64,000 nt of DNA, from NCBI GenBank assembly GCA_947685225.1, contig CANTUV010000024.1, positions 10,992,001 through 11,056,000 on the forward strand, given 5' to 3'. Positions 1 to 9,741 of the stretch are shown piece by piece. Position 1 is the first letter of the stretch; every line of letters starts with the position of its first letter. This DNA is from Garcia nutans. Its lineage: Eukaryota; Streptophyta; Magnoliopsida; Malpighiales; Euphorbiaceae. The translations under genes and the position numbers were made by a program. The notes under the pieces were generated by a model. The model was not told the DNA's origin. It was given only the letters and a program-made list of their open reading frames with translations, and did no database searches.

Positions 1-262
1 AGTACTGGTTGAGGCAGACCCGGCCCATTCAAGGAGAATGGACTGAAAGATACACCCATGGGTTCTTATTATATCTGTTAGCCATGGTAATTTTATGCAG
101 TACTGAGGCATCGATCCACCTGTCAGTCCTGCGTGCTTTGTCTGATTTTATGCTCTTGCCATATTATGTTTGGGGAGAGGTAGGCCTTGCCTATCTCTAT
201 CACGGCTTCGACAAATTTAGTAGGAATAAAATATCATTTACAGGTTTTATAGTCGTCGTCGA
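1..262 (+). pseudogene. PMD-like exon of the antisense gene carried by Tat-like element T1
   Basis: The open frame enters from the left edge and runs to a splice-donor-like GTAT at about 263. It contains GFLLYLLA near the start and WGEVGLAYLYHGFDK further on. These match the plant mobile domain (PMD), a domain known both from host proteins of the MAIN/MAIL1 type and from plant transposable elements. The next part of the domain resumes at 2201, after an inserted solo LTR. It lies antisense to the pol of T1, whose end is at 13181-13410, in the same order as the copy in T2. The N-terminal part lies left of the window. It is inferred to be a retroelement passenger rather than a host gene. Confidence in the domain is fair because only part is visible. 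Confidence 0.65.
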
Positions 263-429
263 GGTATTGTTTAGGTAATTTTTGTACTAGTTTTTAGTAT
301 GATTTTTATGTGTTTTTAGTTAATGTTTTGATTGATTTTTGTTTAAAGTTTGTTTTAAGTGTTTGTTTTTAGGTTTAAGTGCAAAAATACCCTTGGAAGA
401 TCAAAACAGTGCAGGAAAAGCATGAACCA

Positions 430-905
430 AGCAAGACATGGCCAAGCCAAATCAAGCTTGGCCGTGTCCCTCAAAAAATGATGATGGCAGAGCTTGACAC
501 AGCCAAGAGACACGGCCAATCCACTGGCCGTGTCTCATTCACGGAGCAAAACAAAGACCAAAGCAAAGAAAGAGCAAAAAATGAAGAAGCAGGAAGAGAC
601 ACACTCAATGACACGGCTAAGCCAGCAAGTTTGGCCATGTCCCAATTCATGCCAAAGAACAAGGGAGCAAGCAAAGAAGGAAAGAAAAGGAACAGAAAGG
701 GACACACCCACATGACACGGCCAAGCTAGTGGCCGTGTCACATGACACGGCCACAAGCTTGGCCTTGTCACCTCCTTGAGAGCAAAAGAAAAGAAAGAAA
801 AAGAAAGAAAGAAAAAGAGCAGTGAAGGACACGACCAGCAAGCTTGGTCGTGTCCCAAAGAAAAATGAGAGACACAGCCAAGCCAAATCAAGCTTGGTTG
901 TGTCA
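430..905 (+). repeat. GACACGGCC / GGCCGTGTC motif array in the solo LTR
   Basis: GACACGGCCAAG and its complement CTTGGCCGTGTC recur about ten times here, often as facing pairs that could form hairpins. Many copies carry single C-to-T or G-to-A changes, such as CACAGCC, CATGACC or GGCCATGTC. The last copy ends just before the TATA box at 915. Long frames on both strands across this array are by-products of the repeat. Confidence 0.85.
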
Positions 906-914
906 CCCTTAATT

Positions 915-922
915 TATATAAA
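915..922 (+). promoter_or_regulatory. TATA box of the solo Athila-like LTR
   Basis: TATATAAA lies at the same place as TATAAATT in the two LTRs of the complete element, directly after the GGCCGTGTC array. It is followed by a CTAGGGTTT telobox-like word at about 960. The start of the transcribed R region is inferred to lie about 30 bases downstream. Confidence 0.6.
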
Positions 923-2200
923 TTCTTTTGCACGATAGAAAGAAGATAGATAGACGGCTAGGGTTTGAGGAGAGAGAAAAAAGAAAAGAGAAGGAGGTGG
1001 CAAAAATGATTTGGGATGAGGAGAGAGTGACCCTCTCCTTGTCCCTTCATCTTCATCCTCCATCTTCATCTTCTCCATCTTCCATTGACAAGATCTTTGA
1101 GGTTTTTTGGGATAAATTGGGTTAAACAAGCTCTTAAAGGTTGAAGAAGCTTCATTCCAAGGTTTGGTGACTGGAGAAAGCTCCATTCCATCTACCAAAG
1201 GCAAGCTCCATTCCATGGTTTGGTGACTTGAGAAAGCTCCATTCAATATTGCAAAGGGGAATTAACCATTGAAGAGGGCTTGAGTTCTTCATCAAACATC
1301 AAAGTGGAGCTAGGAGGAAGACTAGCAATCCTACTCTTGGCATCTTCACAAGGGGTTTTCTATTCTCTCTTTTAATTCATTTCAATATTGTTTTTGTCGT
1401 ATTAAGAGAATTGATATTGCAATGAACAATTTGTATTTGATTTATATTGAGTTGAATGAATGTTTTAAATTGATGATGTTGAGCTAAAAAACCCATGCTT
1501 AGGGTTTGTAGTATATTTGATTGAATGCTTTGATTTGATATTTCCATTGATGTACCTTGTTGTTGGTTGATTGCATTGGATTGTATGCTAGGTTAATAGA
1601 TTAGCTACCTATTGATCTCTAGATATTGAATGAAGAACCGAGAGGTGAAATTTGATATCAGAATTATGCAATCGATTACCCTATGAATGAATTAGAAATA
1701 TAAGTTCTAGGGTTTCATTAATTTGCAAATGTAAAATAATTGGTTATTGCTATTTCATGAATGTGAGAACTAATGAATTGGTAATTGACTAATTAACCTC
1801 AAGGAATAAATTAATTTACAAGGTTATGTTAATGGATAATTGAGAATTGAGCTTTGATTGAATGGACCTATAACCCTAGGCATATTCCCAAGAATCGATT
1901 TGATCTTGTACAACCTTCATACATCAACCCTACACTCCTTAATCTTAGGTTTAAATTGTTCTTTTACAATTCCAAACAACAAACTCTCTCTTTTAAATTA
2001 CTTGCTAATCAAGCTATTACAAACTACACCTTCTTGGGGAAACGACCTTGGGGCGATCACCTTTGCTACAGCTACCTTGTATACTTGCGAGTGACGCTTG
2101 TAGTAGAAATTAATTCGAGCACAACATGTATGAACGTTTATCCTAATTTATTCAAATGATGTATATGAGCAAGCTTGATGATGATTTTTTTTCCTAACAG

Positions 2201-3052
2201 GTGTGGGCATATGAACATAATTTGGTGAGGGTGCCTGCTATTCTGAGAAGATGAATGGGGTACCCGAGATTAAGTCGTTGGTTGTTTTGTCGTAAAGAGG
2301 TGCCTGGTAGTCATCACGTGCACTCTCAGCGTTACCAGCTGAGCCTACTAACATGGAATCATATAAAAGATAAAATTAGTATTATTATATTATTTTATAA
2401 GGAAAAATTACTTACCCATGGCATCATCTTGCAGGTAAACATAGCTTGGTGGAGAGCCGAGGAGAGGGTGATCTGGACTGTTGGCATGAACAATGCATTA
2501 CCCCTATAGAATTCTCGTTGAATTATTGTCGGGCTCGTATCCAGTGGTTGGTTCCTTGGTGAGAGGGTACATAATTCATTCCTTGGCCCTGATCAGAGGT
2601 GAGTACTAGCCAATATCCCGACTTCTATACTGACTTGCATATTCATGCCAGAGAATGCATGGAGACATGCCTGAAATGGATATGATATTGATACACTCTT
2701 GCTCTGACTAGATTTATCATATAATGAGTTCATACGGGACCAGTTGTTGCACTTTGAAGTTGCTCCAGATGGGTTTGAAGAATTTGAGGAAGAATAACAT
2801 GGAGGAGGAAGGTGATGGAGAGGAAAGTAGCGGGGATGAAGAGGAAGAAGAGGATGAGGAGGAAGATAGTACAAGGATTGATGCCTATGATGATACCATA
2901 ATTGTCTCCTCTCAGGTTGATATAATATAACATGTCATAGTTGAACCTACCTTGTCATTGTATTCATTTAACTTGAATTATTGTAGGAGATGGAGCAATC
3001 CGGTGGTCCAAGTTATGAAGTAGCTGGTCCATCTCACGTAGAAACACTGCAG
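2201..3052 (+). pseudogene. PMD-like gene of T1, middle and acidic exons, broken
   Basis: After an acceptor-like TTCCTAACAG the frame resumes with VWAYEHNLVRVP, which fits the PMD block after the tryptophan of the previous exon. An in-frame TGA at 2252-2254 breaks it, then GYPRLSRWLFCRKE continues. A further exon ends at 2598 before GTGAGT; the T2 copy has the same exon end and donor at 16858. From about 2700 the reading gives an LSYNEF block. A strongly acidic Glu/Asp stretch follows, and a last exon begins at about 2986. There are several stops and frame changes. The exon downstream is separated by the Athila-like element inserted at 3058. The acidic region is shared with T2 (17040-17220). 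Confidence 0.6.
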
Positions 3053-3389
3053 CCTGATGTTTTATTAGTTTTTGTCATAGAATTGTATCTTATTTATTAT
3101 AATGATTATTGTTTTATTTAGGTATTTTGGTAGCTTTAATCTATTTATTTAGTGTTTTCATCAATTTTGGTAGTTTTAATTTATTTCAGTGTTTATGTCA
3201 TTTTTGTTCTAGTTTTTAGTTTGGTGTTTATTTGTTGTTGGTTAATGTTTATTTGATTCTTGTTTAAAGTTTGTTTAAGTGTTTATTTTAGGTTAATAAG
3301 CAAACATCATCTTAAGGGCAAAACCAAAGACAAGAGAGGAAGGAAAAAGCAAGGAACCAAGTGAGGAAGAAAACAATGGACAGTAGCTG

Positions 3390-3747
3390 ACACACTCAAG
3401 GGACATGGCCAAGCTTGTGGCCGTGTCCCATACCAAGCTAAGAAGAAGTCCAAAAGATCAGAAGGAGACACACTCAAGGGACATGGCCAAGCTTGTGGCC
3501 GTGTCCCTCCAAATACCTCAAACTTGGCCAAGCTCACCTAAGCTTGGCCGTGTCACACACTCAACTCCAAAGAAAGAAAGAAAGAAAGAAAGGAAGAGCC
3601 AGTATGGGACACGGCCAACTAGCTTGGCCGTGTCCCATGGAAATCAAGAGACACGGCCAAGCCAACCTTGGATTGGCCGTGTCACCTAATGGAAAGCAAG
3701 GAAAAGACCATGAAACACAGCCAAGCTCACCCAAGCTTGGCCGTGTC
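3390..3747 (+). repeat. GACACGGCC / GGCCGTGTC motif array, 5' LTR
   Basis: About nine copies of the motif lie in alternating orientation, several as tight facing pairs. The final GGCCGTGTCAC ends about 13 bases before the TATA box, which suits a U3 enhancer-type array. Several copies differ from the sister LTR by C-to-T or G-to-A changes inside the CACGGCC core. Confidence 0.85.
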
Positions 3748-3759
3748 ACCCTTAATTTC

Positions 3760-3767
3760 TATAAATT
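3760..3767 (+). promoter_or_regulatory. TATA box, 5' LTR of the Athila-like element
   Basis: TATAAATT follows the motif array and precedes the conserved stretch TTCTGCACGAAAG and a telobox-like CTAGGGTTT. Its position is the same in all three copies of this LTR. This is the likely core promoter of the gag-only element. Confidence 0.6.
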
Positions 3768-4975
3768 CTTCTGCACGAAAGAAAAAAAAGAGAGGAGACG
3801 GCTAGGGTTTTTGAAAAGAAAAAAAAAAGAAAAGGAGCGAGCAAACATAATTTGGGATGAGGAGAGAGTGACACTCTCCTTGTCCCTTCATCTTCATCCT
3901 CCATCTTCATCTTCTCCATCTTCCATTGATAAGAACTTTGAGGTTCTTTGGGATCAAGTGGGTTGACAAGCTCTCAAAGGTTAAAGAAGCTTCGTTGAAA
4001 GGATTGGTGACTTGAGAAAGCTCCTTTCTATCTTCCAAAGGCACAATCAATTGAAGGGTTGGTGACTTGAGAAAGCTCCATTCCATATTGCAAAAGGGAA
4101 ATCAACCATTGAATAGGGCTTGAGTTCTTCATCAAACATCAAAGTGGAGCTAGGAGGAAGACTCATAATCCTACTCTTGGCATCTTCACAAGGGGTTTTT
4201 CTATTCTCTCTTTTAATTCATTCCAATATTGTTTTTGTTGTATTAAGAGAATTGATATTGCAATGAACAATTTGTATTTGATTTATATTGAGTTGAATGA
4301 ATGTTTTAAATTGATGACGTTGAACTAAAAACCCATGCTTAGGGTTTGTAGTATATTTGATTGAATGCTTTGATTTGTTATTTCCATTGATGTACCTTGT
4401 TGTAGGTTGATTGCATTGAATTGTATGCTAGGTTAATAGATTAGCTACCTATTGATCTCTAGATATTGAATGAAGGACCGAGAGGTGAAATTTGATATCG
4501 GAATTATGCAATCGACTACCCTACGAATGAATTAAAAATATAAGTTCTAGGGTTTCATTAATTTGCAAATGTAAACTAATTGGTAATTGCTATTTCATGA
4601 ATGTGAGAACTAATGAATTGGTAATTGATTAATTAATTAACCTTAAGGAACAAATTAATTTACAAGGTTATGTTAATGGATAATTGATAATTGAGTTTTG
4701 ATTGAATGGACCTATAACCCTAGGCATATTCCCAAGAATCGATTTGATCTTGTACAACCTTCATACATCAACCCTACACTCCTTAATCTTAGGTTTAAAT
4801 TGTTCTTTTACAATTCCAAACAACAAACTTCCGCATTTAAATACTTGTCAATCAAGCTATTACGAACCACACCTTCTTGGGGAAACGACCTTGGGGCGAT
4901 CACCTTTGCTACAGCTACCTCGTATACTTGCGAGTGACGCTTGTAGTAGAACTTAATTCGAGCGCAATAAGTTTT

Positions 4976-4993
4976 TGGCGCCATTGCCGGGGA
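4976..4993 (+). other. Primer binding site, tRNA-Asp type
   Basis: TGGCGCCATTGCCGGGGA begins 6 bases after the LTR end. It matches the complement of the 3' end of plant tRNA-Asp with one mismatch (ATT for GTT). This is the usual primer site of Athila elements. Confidence 0.9.
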
Positions 4994-5127
4994 AGGCTTT
5001 TTAAGTAGTAATAGTTTGATTTTTCTTTACAATTTAATTGTTTGTTTGTTTTTATTTGAATTGTTTGTTTTTTTTTGTTTGATTTTCTTTTAATTTAATT
5101 ATTTGTTTGTTTTCTTTAAGTTGCTAA

Positions 5128-5976
5128 GTGCCTCTTGTAAAGATGCAGTTTTCAAGGCACGGGGGAGTTTCTGATAGGAACGATGAGTCTGAAATGGCAT
5201 GGCAATTAGCAGAATTGATGAATCAACTTAAGGTGTTAAATGCAAGAGGAAGAGCACCTATGCCACGCCAAGAGATATGTGCAGCATGTGGCAATGCAGG
5301 GCATAGTGCAAATACATGCTCATTTAGTTTTGCACGATACCAAGAATGGCAAGAGGAAGAAGATGACTTTGATAGTTTCCAGCAAATGGGTAGAAATGAC
5401 CAATATTCGAATCCTTACAACCCAAGCTGGGGAAGCCAACCAAATTTTTCTTGGGAAAATCAGCAACACATTCCACCTCAAAAATGTTTTCAACCTTACC
5501 AAAGAAGTTCTTACTCTCAAGAACAATATTCAAATCAAGATTTCCTTAAGAAACCCTCATTGGAGGATAGTTTGAATGCCTTCATTCAAACTAGAGCACA
5601 CAATCAAGATCGACTTAAGGAACCCACTTTGGAAGATAGTTTGAATGCCTTCATTCAAATTAGTACACAAAATCATATTCAATGCAAGAAATCCATAGTG
5701 GAAGATGATTTCAATGCTTACCTTCAAATTAGCACACAAAATCAGGAAGGGATCAATGAGAGGATTGATTCTTTGGAGGAATCATTGAAGAGGGTGGAAA
5801 TTCAAGTTAGGCAATTGGAAAATCAACTCCAAGCACACCAAGAAGAGGAATTTCCTAGCCAATTGGAGCAAGTCAAGGTAATCACAAATTTGAAGAGTGA
5901 ACAGGCAATATATAACAAATTTTATGATTCTTTGGATGCAGGCACTAATCAAGAAGATAATGGCAAGGAGATATAA
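5128..5976 (+). CDS. gag: Athila-like Gag, zinc-knuckle and C-terminal part only
   Basis: This is a 282-residue open frame. The first Met at 5128 is used, but a second Met lies five codons on. A CCHC zinc knuckle (CAACGNAGHSANTC, residues 51-64) would bind RNA. It is followed by the Asn/Tyr-rich stretch NPYNPSWGSQPNFSW typical of Athila Gag. Residues ~145-215 hold three tandem ~23-residue units built on LEDSLNAFIQ, a predicted helix. Heptad-like LEESLKRVEIQVRQLENQL (about 228-246) looks like a coiled coil. The capsid-type domain that normally precedes the knuckle is absent, so the protein is much shorter than a full Athila Gag. No stop or frameshift is seen, and it may still be translated. 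Confidence 0.75.
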   Translation: MPLVKMQFSRHGGVSDRNDESEMAWQLAELMNQLKVLNARGRAPMPRQEICAACGNAGHSANTCSFSFARYQEWQEEEDDFDSFQQMGRNDQYSNPYNPSWGSQPNFSWENQQHIPPQKCFQPYQRSSYSQEQYSNQDFLKKPSLEDSLNAFIQTRAHNQDRLKEPTLEDSLNAFIQISTQNHIQCKKSIVEDDFNAYLQISTQNQEGINERIDSLEESLKRVEIQVRQLENQLQAHQEEEFPSQLEQVKVITNLKSEQAIYNKFYDSLDAGTNQEDNGKEI

Positions 5977-5991
5977 ACCAACATTGAGGAG

Positions 5992-6507
5992 TTGAGCCAA
6001 TCAAACGAGAAGGAGAATTTGGAGGCATTAACCTCACCAAAGTTGCATGAATTTTCCAATCCTGATAGGCCACCAAATCCACTTCCATGTAGCTTGAAGG
6101 ATGAGGAGCAAGATGCTGAGGTTGTTGAGATGGGACTTGACATTTTTAAAGTGGATGAAGAAGTGATTCAACCAAACTTGGTTGAACTTAAAGAGTCCCC
6201 AAAAGTCATCTCTACTACTCTTGGTGGTAAGGAAGAGCAGAAATCTGATATGCCCAGGTTGCACAAAGACAAAGATTATTACCATGTTCCTATAGCACTG
6301 GAGGATCACCCGAGGCGACCTTCACATGTTCCTTTGAGACATGTTCTCTTCAAGGAATACTATTTAGGGGTTGTCGTACATCGGGTACATTTCAAAGTTA
6401 CATGTTATTCTCAGTCATGGGCTCCAATTGCATTATGGGTGGAAGGAGCCCTACACATCGTATATGGGAATGATGGAAATCAGGTTTCATCTAAACCCCC
6501 TCTGTAG
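5992..6507 (+). CDS. Unrecognised second open frame of the Athila-like element
   Basis: This 171-residue open frame starts 15 bases after the Gag stop, in another frame. I do not recognise the product. It is acidic in the first two thirds, with many Glu and Pro, and has no evident membrane segment, zinc finger or catalytic motif. The last third (HVLFKEYYLGVVVHRVHF and after) is more hydrophobic but not a clear membrane helix. In a full Athila element protease and RT would follow Gag, and neither is seen. It may be a leftover of the removed Gag-Pol junction or a new filler frame. The stop at 6507 lies about 35 bases before the first purine-tract-like motif. Confidence 0.35.
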   Translation: MSQSNEKENLEALTSPKLHEFSNPDRPPNPLPCSLKDEEQDAEVVEMGLDIFKVDEEVIQPNLVELKESPKVISTTLGGKEEQKSDMPRLHKDKDYYHVPIALEDHPRRPSHVPLRHVLFKEYYLGVVVHRVHFKVTCYSQSWAPIALWVEGALHIVYGNDGNQVSSKPPL

Positions 6508-7816
6508 TATGCATGCTCACATTGAGGACAATGTGAATCTTTAAGTGTGGGGTACATTTTATGTTTTGTGTTTTTACTTTTAATTGCATTTTGTGTTTTT
6601 TGTGTTTTACTTTTAACTTGTTTTTGTTTAAGTTTTAGTTAATGTTTTTAATGTTTTTCTTTGAATAAATGAATTTTAGAAAGTTCAATTGTTATAAAAA
6701 TTGTTGATAGATGACCTTTGAATTTTTGAAGCATGAATTTGAGAATTGAGTAGAATTGGTGCTTATTGTCAATTTTGTTGGTTTTTCTTTGCATTGCCAT
6801 TAACCTAGTGAGGAATTGAGCCATCAACTTATTATTCATTTTGTGGGTAAACATCTTTGATTGATAATTTGCTAGAACTTGCTTTGAAATGCTTTTTAAG
6901 ACTACATAAAAAATTTTCAATTTGGCATCAAGATGATTAAGGCAATTAGGTGAACCCACTTTGGCTTAAAAAGACCAACCCTATTTTTAACCTTAGTTAG
7001 CCAATTTTGAGCTTATTTTATTTTTCCTTTTCTTTCTTTTTCACAACACCATTAGCTTGAACCTTGTTGTTTAACTCTTATCCTTTCATTAGGTTAAGAG
7101 CATTTTAAGAGCATTTATGAACGAGTGTTATGTTGAATTAAGTGTGGGGTTAAATTTAGTAGGTTTAAGATTGGAAAGGAAAATAAAAAAAAAAGAAGAA
7201 AAAGAAAAAAAAATATATATATAATAAAAAAAGAAATATATATATATATATAATAATAAGAATAATTGTTGTTCTTGTTGAAACGGTTGGAATGTATCAT
7301 TACAAGATTTAATAAGTGAGTTCCCTTGAAAAACTCTTTAATGTCAAGGGGTAGATGAGAGGAAGGTGTTTTAGGATTGTTGGGTTATGTATATGATCGG
7401 GTACTTCATTCTTAAAGTGCTCTTGAACTTAATGATCAAGCCCACATTTCCTAAATGCCATGCCTTTACCTTAGCCCCATTACAACCAAAATAAAGACCT
7501 TTTGATTGATGCTTGATTGTTATTTTGTGGTGGAGATTTGATTGATAAGCAAGCCTATGGCAATAATCTTTCATTGATTGTTAGGAGTGTAAACACCACC
7601 ATGATTAAACACTTGTAAGAGTTGGTGAGGGAGTGACAACATTGGTTATGCATGGAAAGCCACTTAATTGCATTGGTGTTGATTTTGTTTGATTCGATAT
7701 TTGATTGCGGATTTAGGGATAAGGAAGTCTTGATGCATCTTTATAACTCTTGAACTTAACAAAATTCATTTGGTTAGAGTATTTTGATTTCAGCCTCGCT
7801 TGGGGACAAGCAAGGA
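6508..7816 (+). other. Noncoding 3' region of the Athila-like element
   Basis: No gene is supported here. CATTGAGGACAATGTG followed by AAGTGTGGGGT (6520-6553) is the Athila-type post-coding signature. A second AAGTGTGGGGT is at 7139-7150. An A/AT-rich low-complexity stretch lies at 7180-7260. GCTTGGGGACAAGC (7798-7811) is a hairpin just before the real purine tract. Confidence 0.6.
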
Positions 7817-7833
7817 ATTAAGTGTGGGGTAGT
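7817..7833 (+). other. Polypurine tract of the Athila-like element
   Basis: ATTAAGTGTGGGGTAGT directly precedes the TG start of the 3' LTR. It is the plus-strand primer region typical of Athila elements. Confidence 0.75.
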
Positions 7834-8164
7834 TGTTTTATTAGTTCTTGTCATAGAACTGTATCTTATTTATTATGATGATTATTGTTTTATTTAGGTA
7901 TTTTGGTAGCTTTAATCTGTTTATTTAGTGTTTTCATCAATTTTGGTAGTTTTAATTTATTTCAGTGTTTATGTCATTTTTGTTCTAGGTTTTAGTTTGG
8001 TGTTTATTTGTTGTTGGTTAATGTTTATTTGATTCTTGTTTAAAGTTTGTTTAAGTGTTTATTTTAGGTTAATAAGCAAACATCATCTTAAGGGCAAAAC
8101 CAAAGACAAGAGAGGAAGGAAAAAGCAAGGAACCAAGTGAGGAAGAAAACAATGGGTAGTAGCT

Positions 8165-8526
8165 GACACACTCAAGGGACACGACCAAGCTTGTGGCCGT
8201 GTCCCATACCAAGCTAAGAAGAAGTCCAAAAGATCAGAAGGAGACACACTCAAGAAACACGGCCAAGCTTGTGGCCGTGTCCCTCCAAATACCTCAAACA
8301 TGGCCAAGCTCACCTAAGCTTGGCCGTGTCACACACTCAACTCCAAAGAAAGAAAGAAAGAAAGAAAGGAAGAGCCAGTGAAGGACATGACCAACTGGCT
8401 TGGCCGTGTCCCATGGAAATCAAGAGACACGGCCAAGCCAACCTTTGCTTGGCCTTGTCACCTAATGGAAAGCAAGGAAAAGACCATGAAACACGGCCAA
8501 GCTCACCCAAGCTTGGCCGTGTCACC
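8165..8526 (+). repeat. GACACGGCC / GGCCGTGTC motif array, 3' LTR
   Basis: This is the same array as at 3390-3747. Core changes differ between the two: for example CACGACC here versus CATGGCC there, and CACGGCC here versus CACAGCC there. The variants therefore arose after insertion. Confidence 0.85.
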
Positions 8527-8535
8527 CTTAATTTC

Positions 8536-8543
8536 TATAAATT
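8536..8543 (+). promoter_or_regulatory. TATA box, 3' LTR of the Athila-like element
   Basis: TATAAATT is in the same place relative to the motif array as in the other two copies. In a 3' LTR it could drive read-out transcription into the T1 PMD and DUF7745 fragments that follow on the same strand. Confidence 0.55.
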
Positions 8544-9741
8544 CTTCTACGCGAAAGAAAAAAAAGAGGAGACGGCTAGGGTTTTTGAAAGAAAAAAAAA
8601 GAAAAGGAGCGAGCAAACATAATTTGGGATGAGGAGAGAGTGACACTTTCCTTGTCCCTTTATCTTTATCCTCCATCTTCATCTTCTCCATCTTCCATTG
8701 ATAAGATCTTTGAGGTTCTTTGGGATCAAGTGGGTTGACAAGCTCTCAAAGGTTGAAGAAGCTTCATTGAAAGGATTGGTGACTTGGAAAGCTCCTTTCT
8801 ATCTTCCAAAGGCACAATCAATTGAAGGGTTGGTGACTTGAGAAAGCTCCATTCCATATTGCAAAAGGGAAATCAACCATTGAAAAGGGCTTGAGTTCTT
8901 CATCAAACATCAAAGTGGAGCTAGGAAGAAGACTAGTAATCCTACTCTTGGCATCTTCACAAGGGGTTTTTCTATTCTCTCTTTTAATTCATTCAAATAT
9001 TGTTTTTATTGTATTAAGAGAATTGATATTGCAATGAACAATTTGTATTTGATTTATATTGAGTTGAATGAATGTTTTAAATTGATGATGTTGAGCTAAA
9101 AACCCATGCTTAGGGTTTGTAGTATATTTGATTGAATGCTTTGATTTGATATTTCCATTGAAGTACCTTGTTGTAGGTTGACTGCATTGAATTGTATGCT
9201 AGGTTAATAGATTAGCTACCTATTGATCTCTAGATATTGAATGAAGGACCGAGAGGTGAAATTTGATATCAGAATTATGCAATCGACTACCCTACGAATG
9301 AATTAGAAATATAAGTTCTAGGGTTTCATTAATTTGCAAATGTAAAATAATTGGTAATTGCTATTTCATGAATGTGAGAAATAATGAATTGGTAATTGAT
9401 TAATTAACCTTAAGGAACAAATTAATTTACAAGGTTATGTTAATGGATAATTGAGAATTGAGTTTTGATTAAATGGACCTATAACCCTAGGCATATTCCC
9501 AAGAATTGATTTGATCTTGTACAACCTTCATACATCAACCCTACACTCTTTAATCTTAGGTTTAAATTGTTCTTTTACAATTCCAAACAACAAACTTCCG
9601 CATTTAAATACTTGTCAATCAAGCTATTATGAACCACACCTTCTTGGGGAAACGACCTTGGGGAGATCACCTTTGCTACAGCTACCTCGTATACTTGCGA
9701 GTGACGCTTGTAGTAGAACTTAATTCGAGCGCAACACCTGA

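Larger units (their letters stand above)
263..2131 (+). mobile_element. Solo LTR of the Athila-like family (LTR body 268-2126)
   Basis: Bases 268-2126 are homologous along most of their length to the LTRs at 3058-4969 and 7834-9736. The body starts TGTTTAGG and ends GAGCACAACA, giving TG...CA ends. The flanking five bases are GGTAT (263-267) and TGTAT (2127-2131), a target duplication with one mismatch. No primer site or coding sequence is attached, so this is a solo LTR left by LTR-LTR recombination. It sits a few bases into the intron after the PMD exon. Its first ~100 bases are more diverged than the rest, so it is the oldest of the three copies. Confidence 0.8.
3058..4969 (+). repeat. 5' LTR of the Athila-like element
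   Basis: It starts TGTTTTATTAG and ends GCGCAATA. The matching 3' LTR ends GCGCAACA, so the last C has become T here. From the left it holds an AT-rich U3, the GGCCGTGTC array (3390-3747), a TATA box (3760), a purine-rich stretch with a CTAGGGTTT word, and a long AT-rich R/U5. Short frames near 4700 also occur in the other two copies and look like chance. Confidence 0.9.
7834..9736 (+). repeat. 3' LTR of the Athila-like element
   Basis: It starts TGTTTTATTAGTTCTTG and ends GAGCGCAACA, and is followed at once by the target duplication CCTGA. It carries the same modules as the 5' LTR: motif array 8165-8526, TATA box 8536-8543 and AT-rich R/U5. Differences from the 5' LTR are mostly single bases and short indels, many of them inside the motif array. 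Confidence 0.9.
3053..9741 (+). mobile_element. Complete gag-only Athila-like LTR retrotransposon (body 3058-9736)
   Basis: The element has two LTRs of about 1.9 kb. Between them are a primer site 6 bases after the 5' LTR, a gag-like frame with a zinc knuckle, a second unrecognised frame, a noncoding part and a purine tract next to the 3' LTR. Perfect target duplications CCTGA are at 3053-3057 and 9737-9741. The tRNA-Asp-type primer site, the Asn/Tyr-rich gag tail and the GTGTGGGG tract are all marks of the Athila lineage. There is no protease, RT, RNase H or integrase, so it depends on another element. The LTRs are very similar, so insertion is fairly recent. It interrupts the PMD gene of T1. 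Confidence 0.9.

Noticed and set aside
379..933. Overlapping long frames on both strands
   Set aside because: They arise from the GGCCGTGTC array and purine-rich spacers. The readings are repeat peptides (TRPS, AWPCP), found in three LTR copies with frames broken differently.
4976..4993. tRNA gene fragments at the primer sites (also 40211 and 59597)
   Set aside because: Only the 12-18 bases complementary to tRNA 3' ends are present, at the fixed place after an LTR. No cloverleaf is found.
5992..6507. Env-like gene of an Athila element
   Set aside because: The position would fit, but there is no signal peptide or membrane segment. It is kept only as an unrecognised frame.
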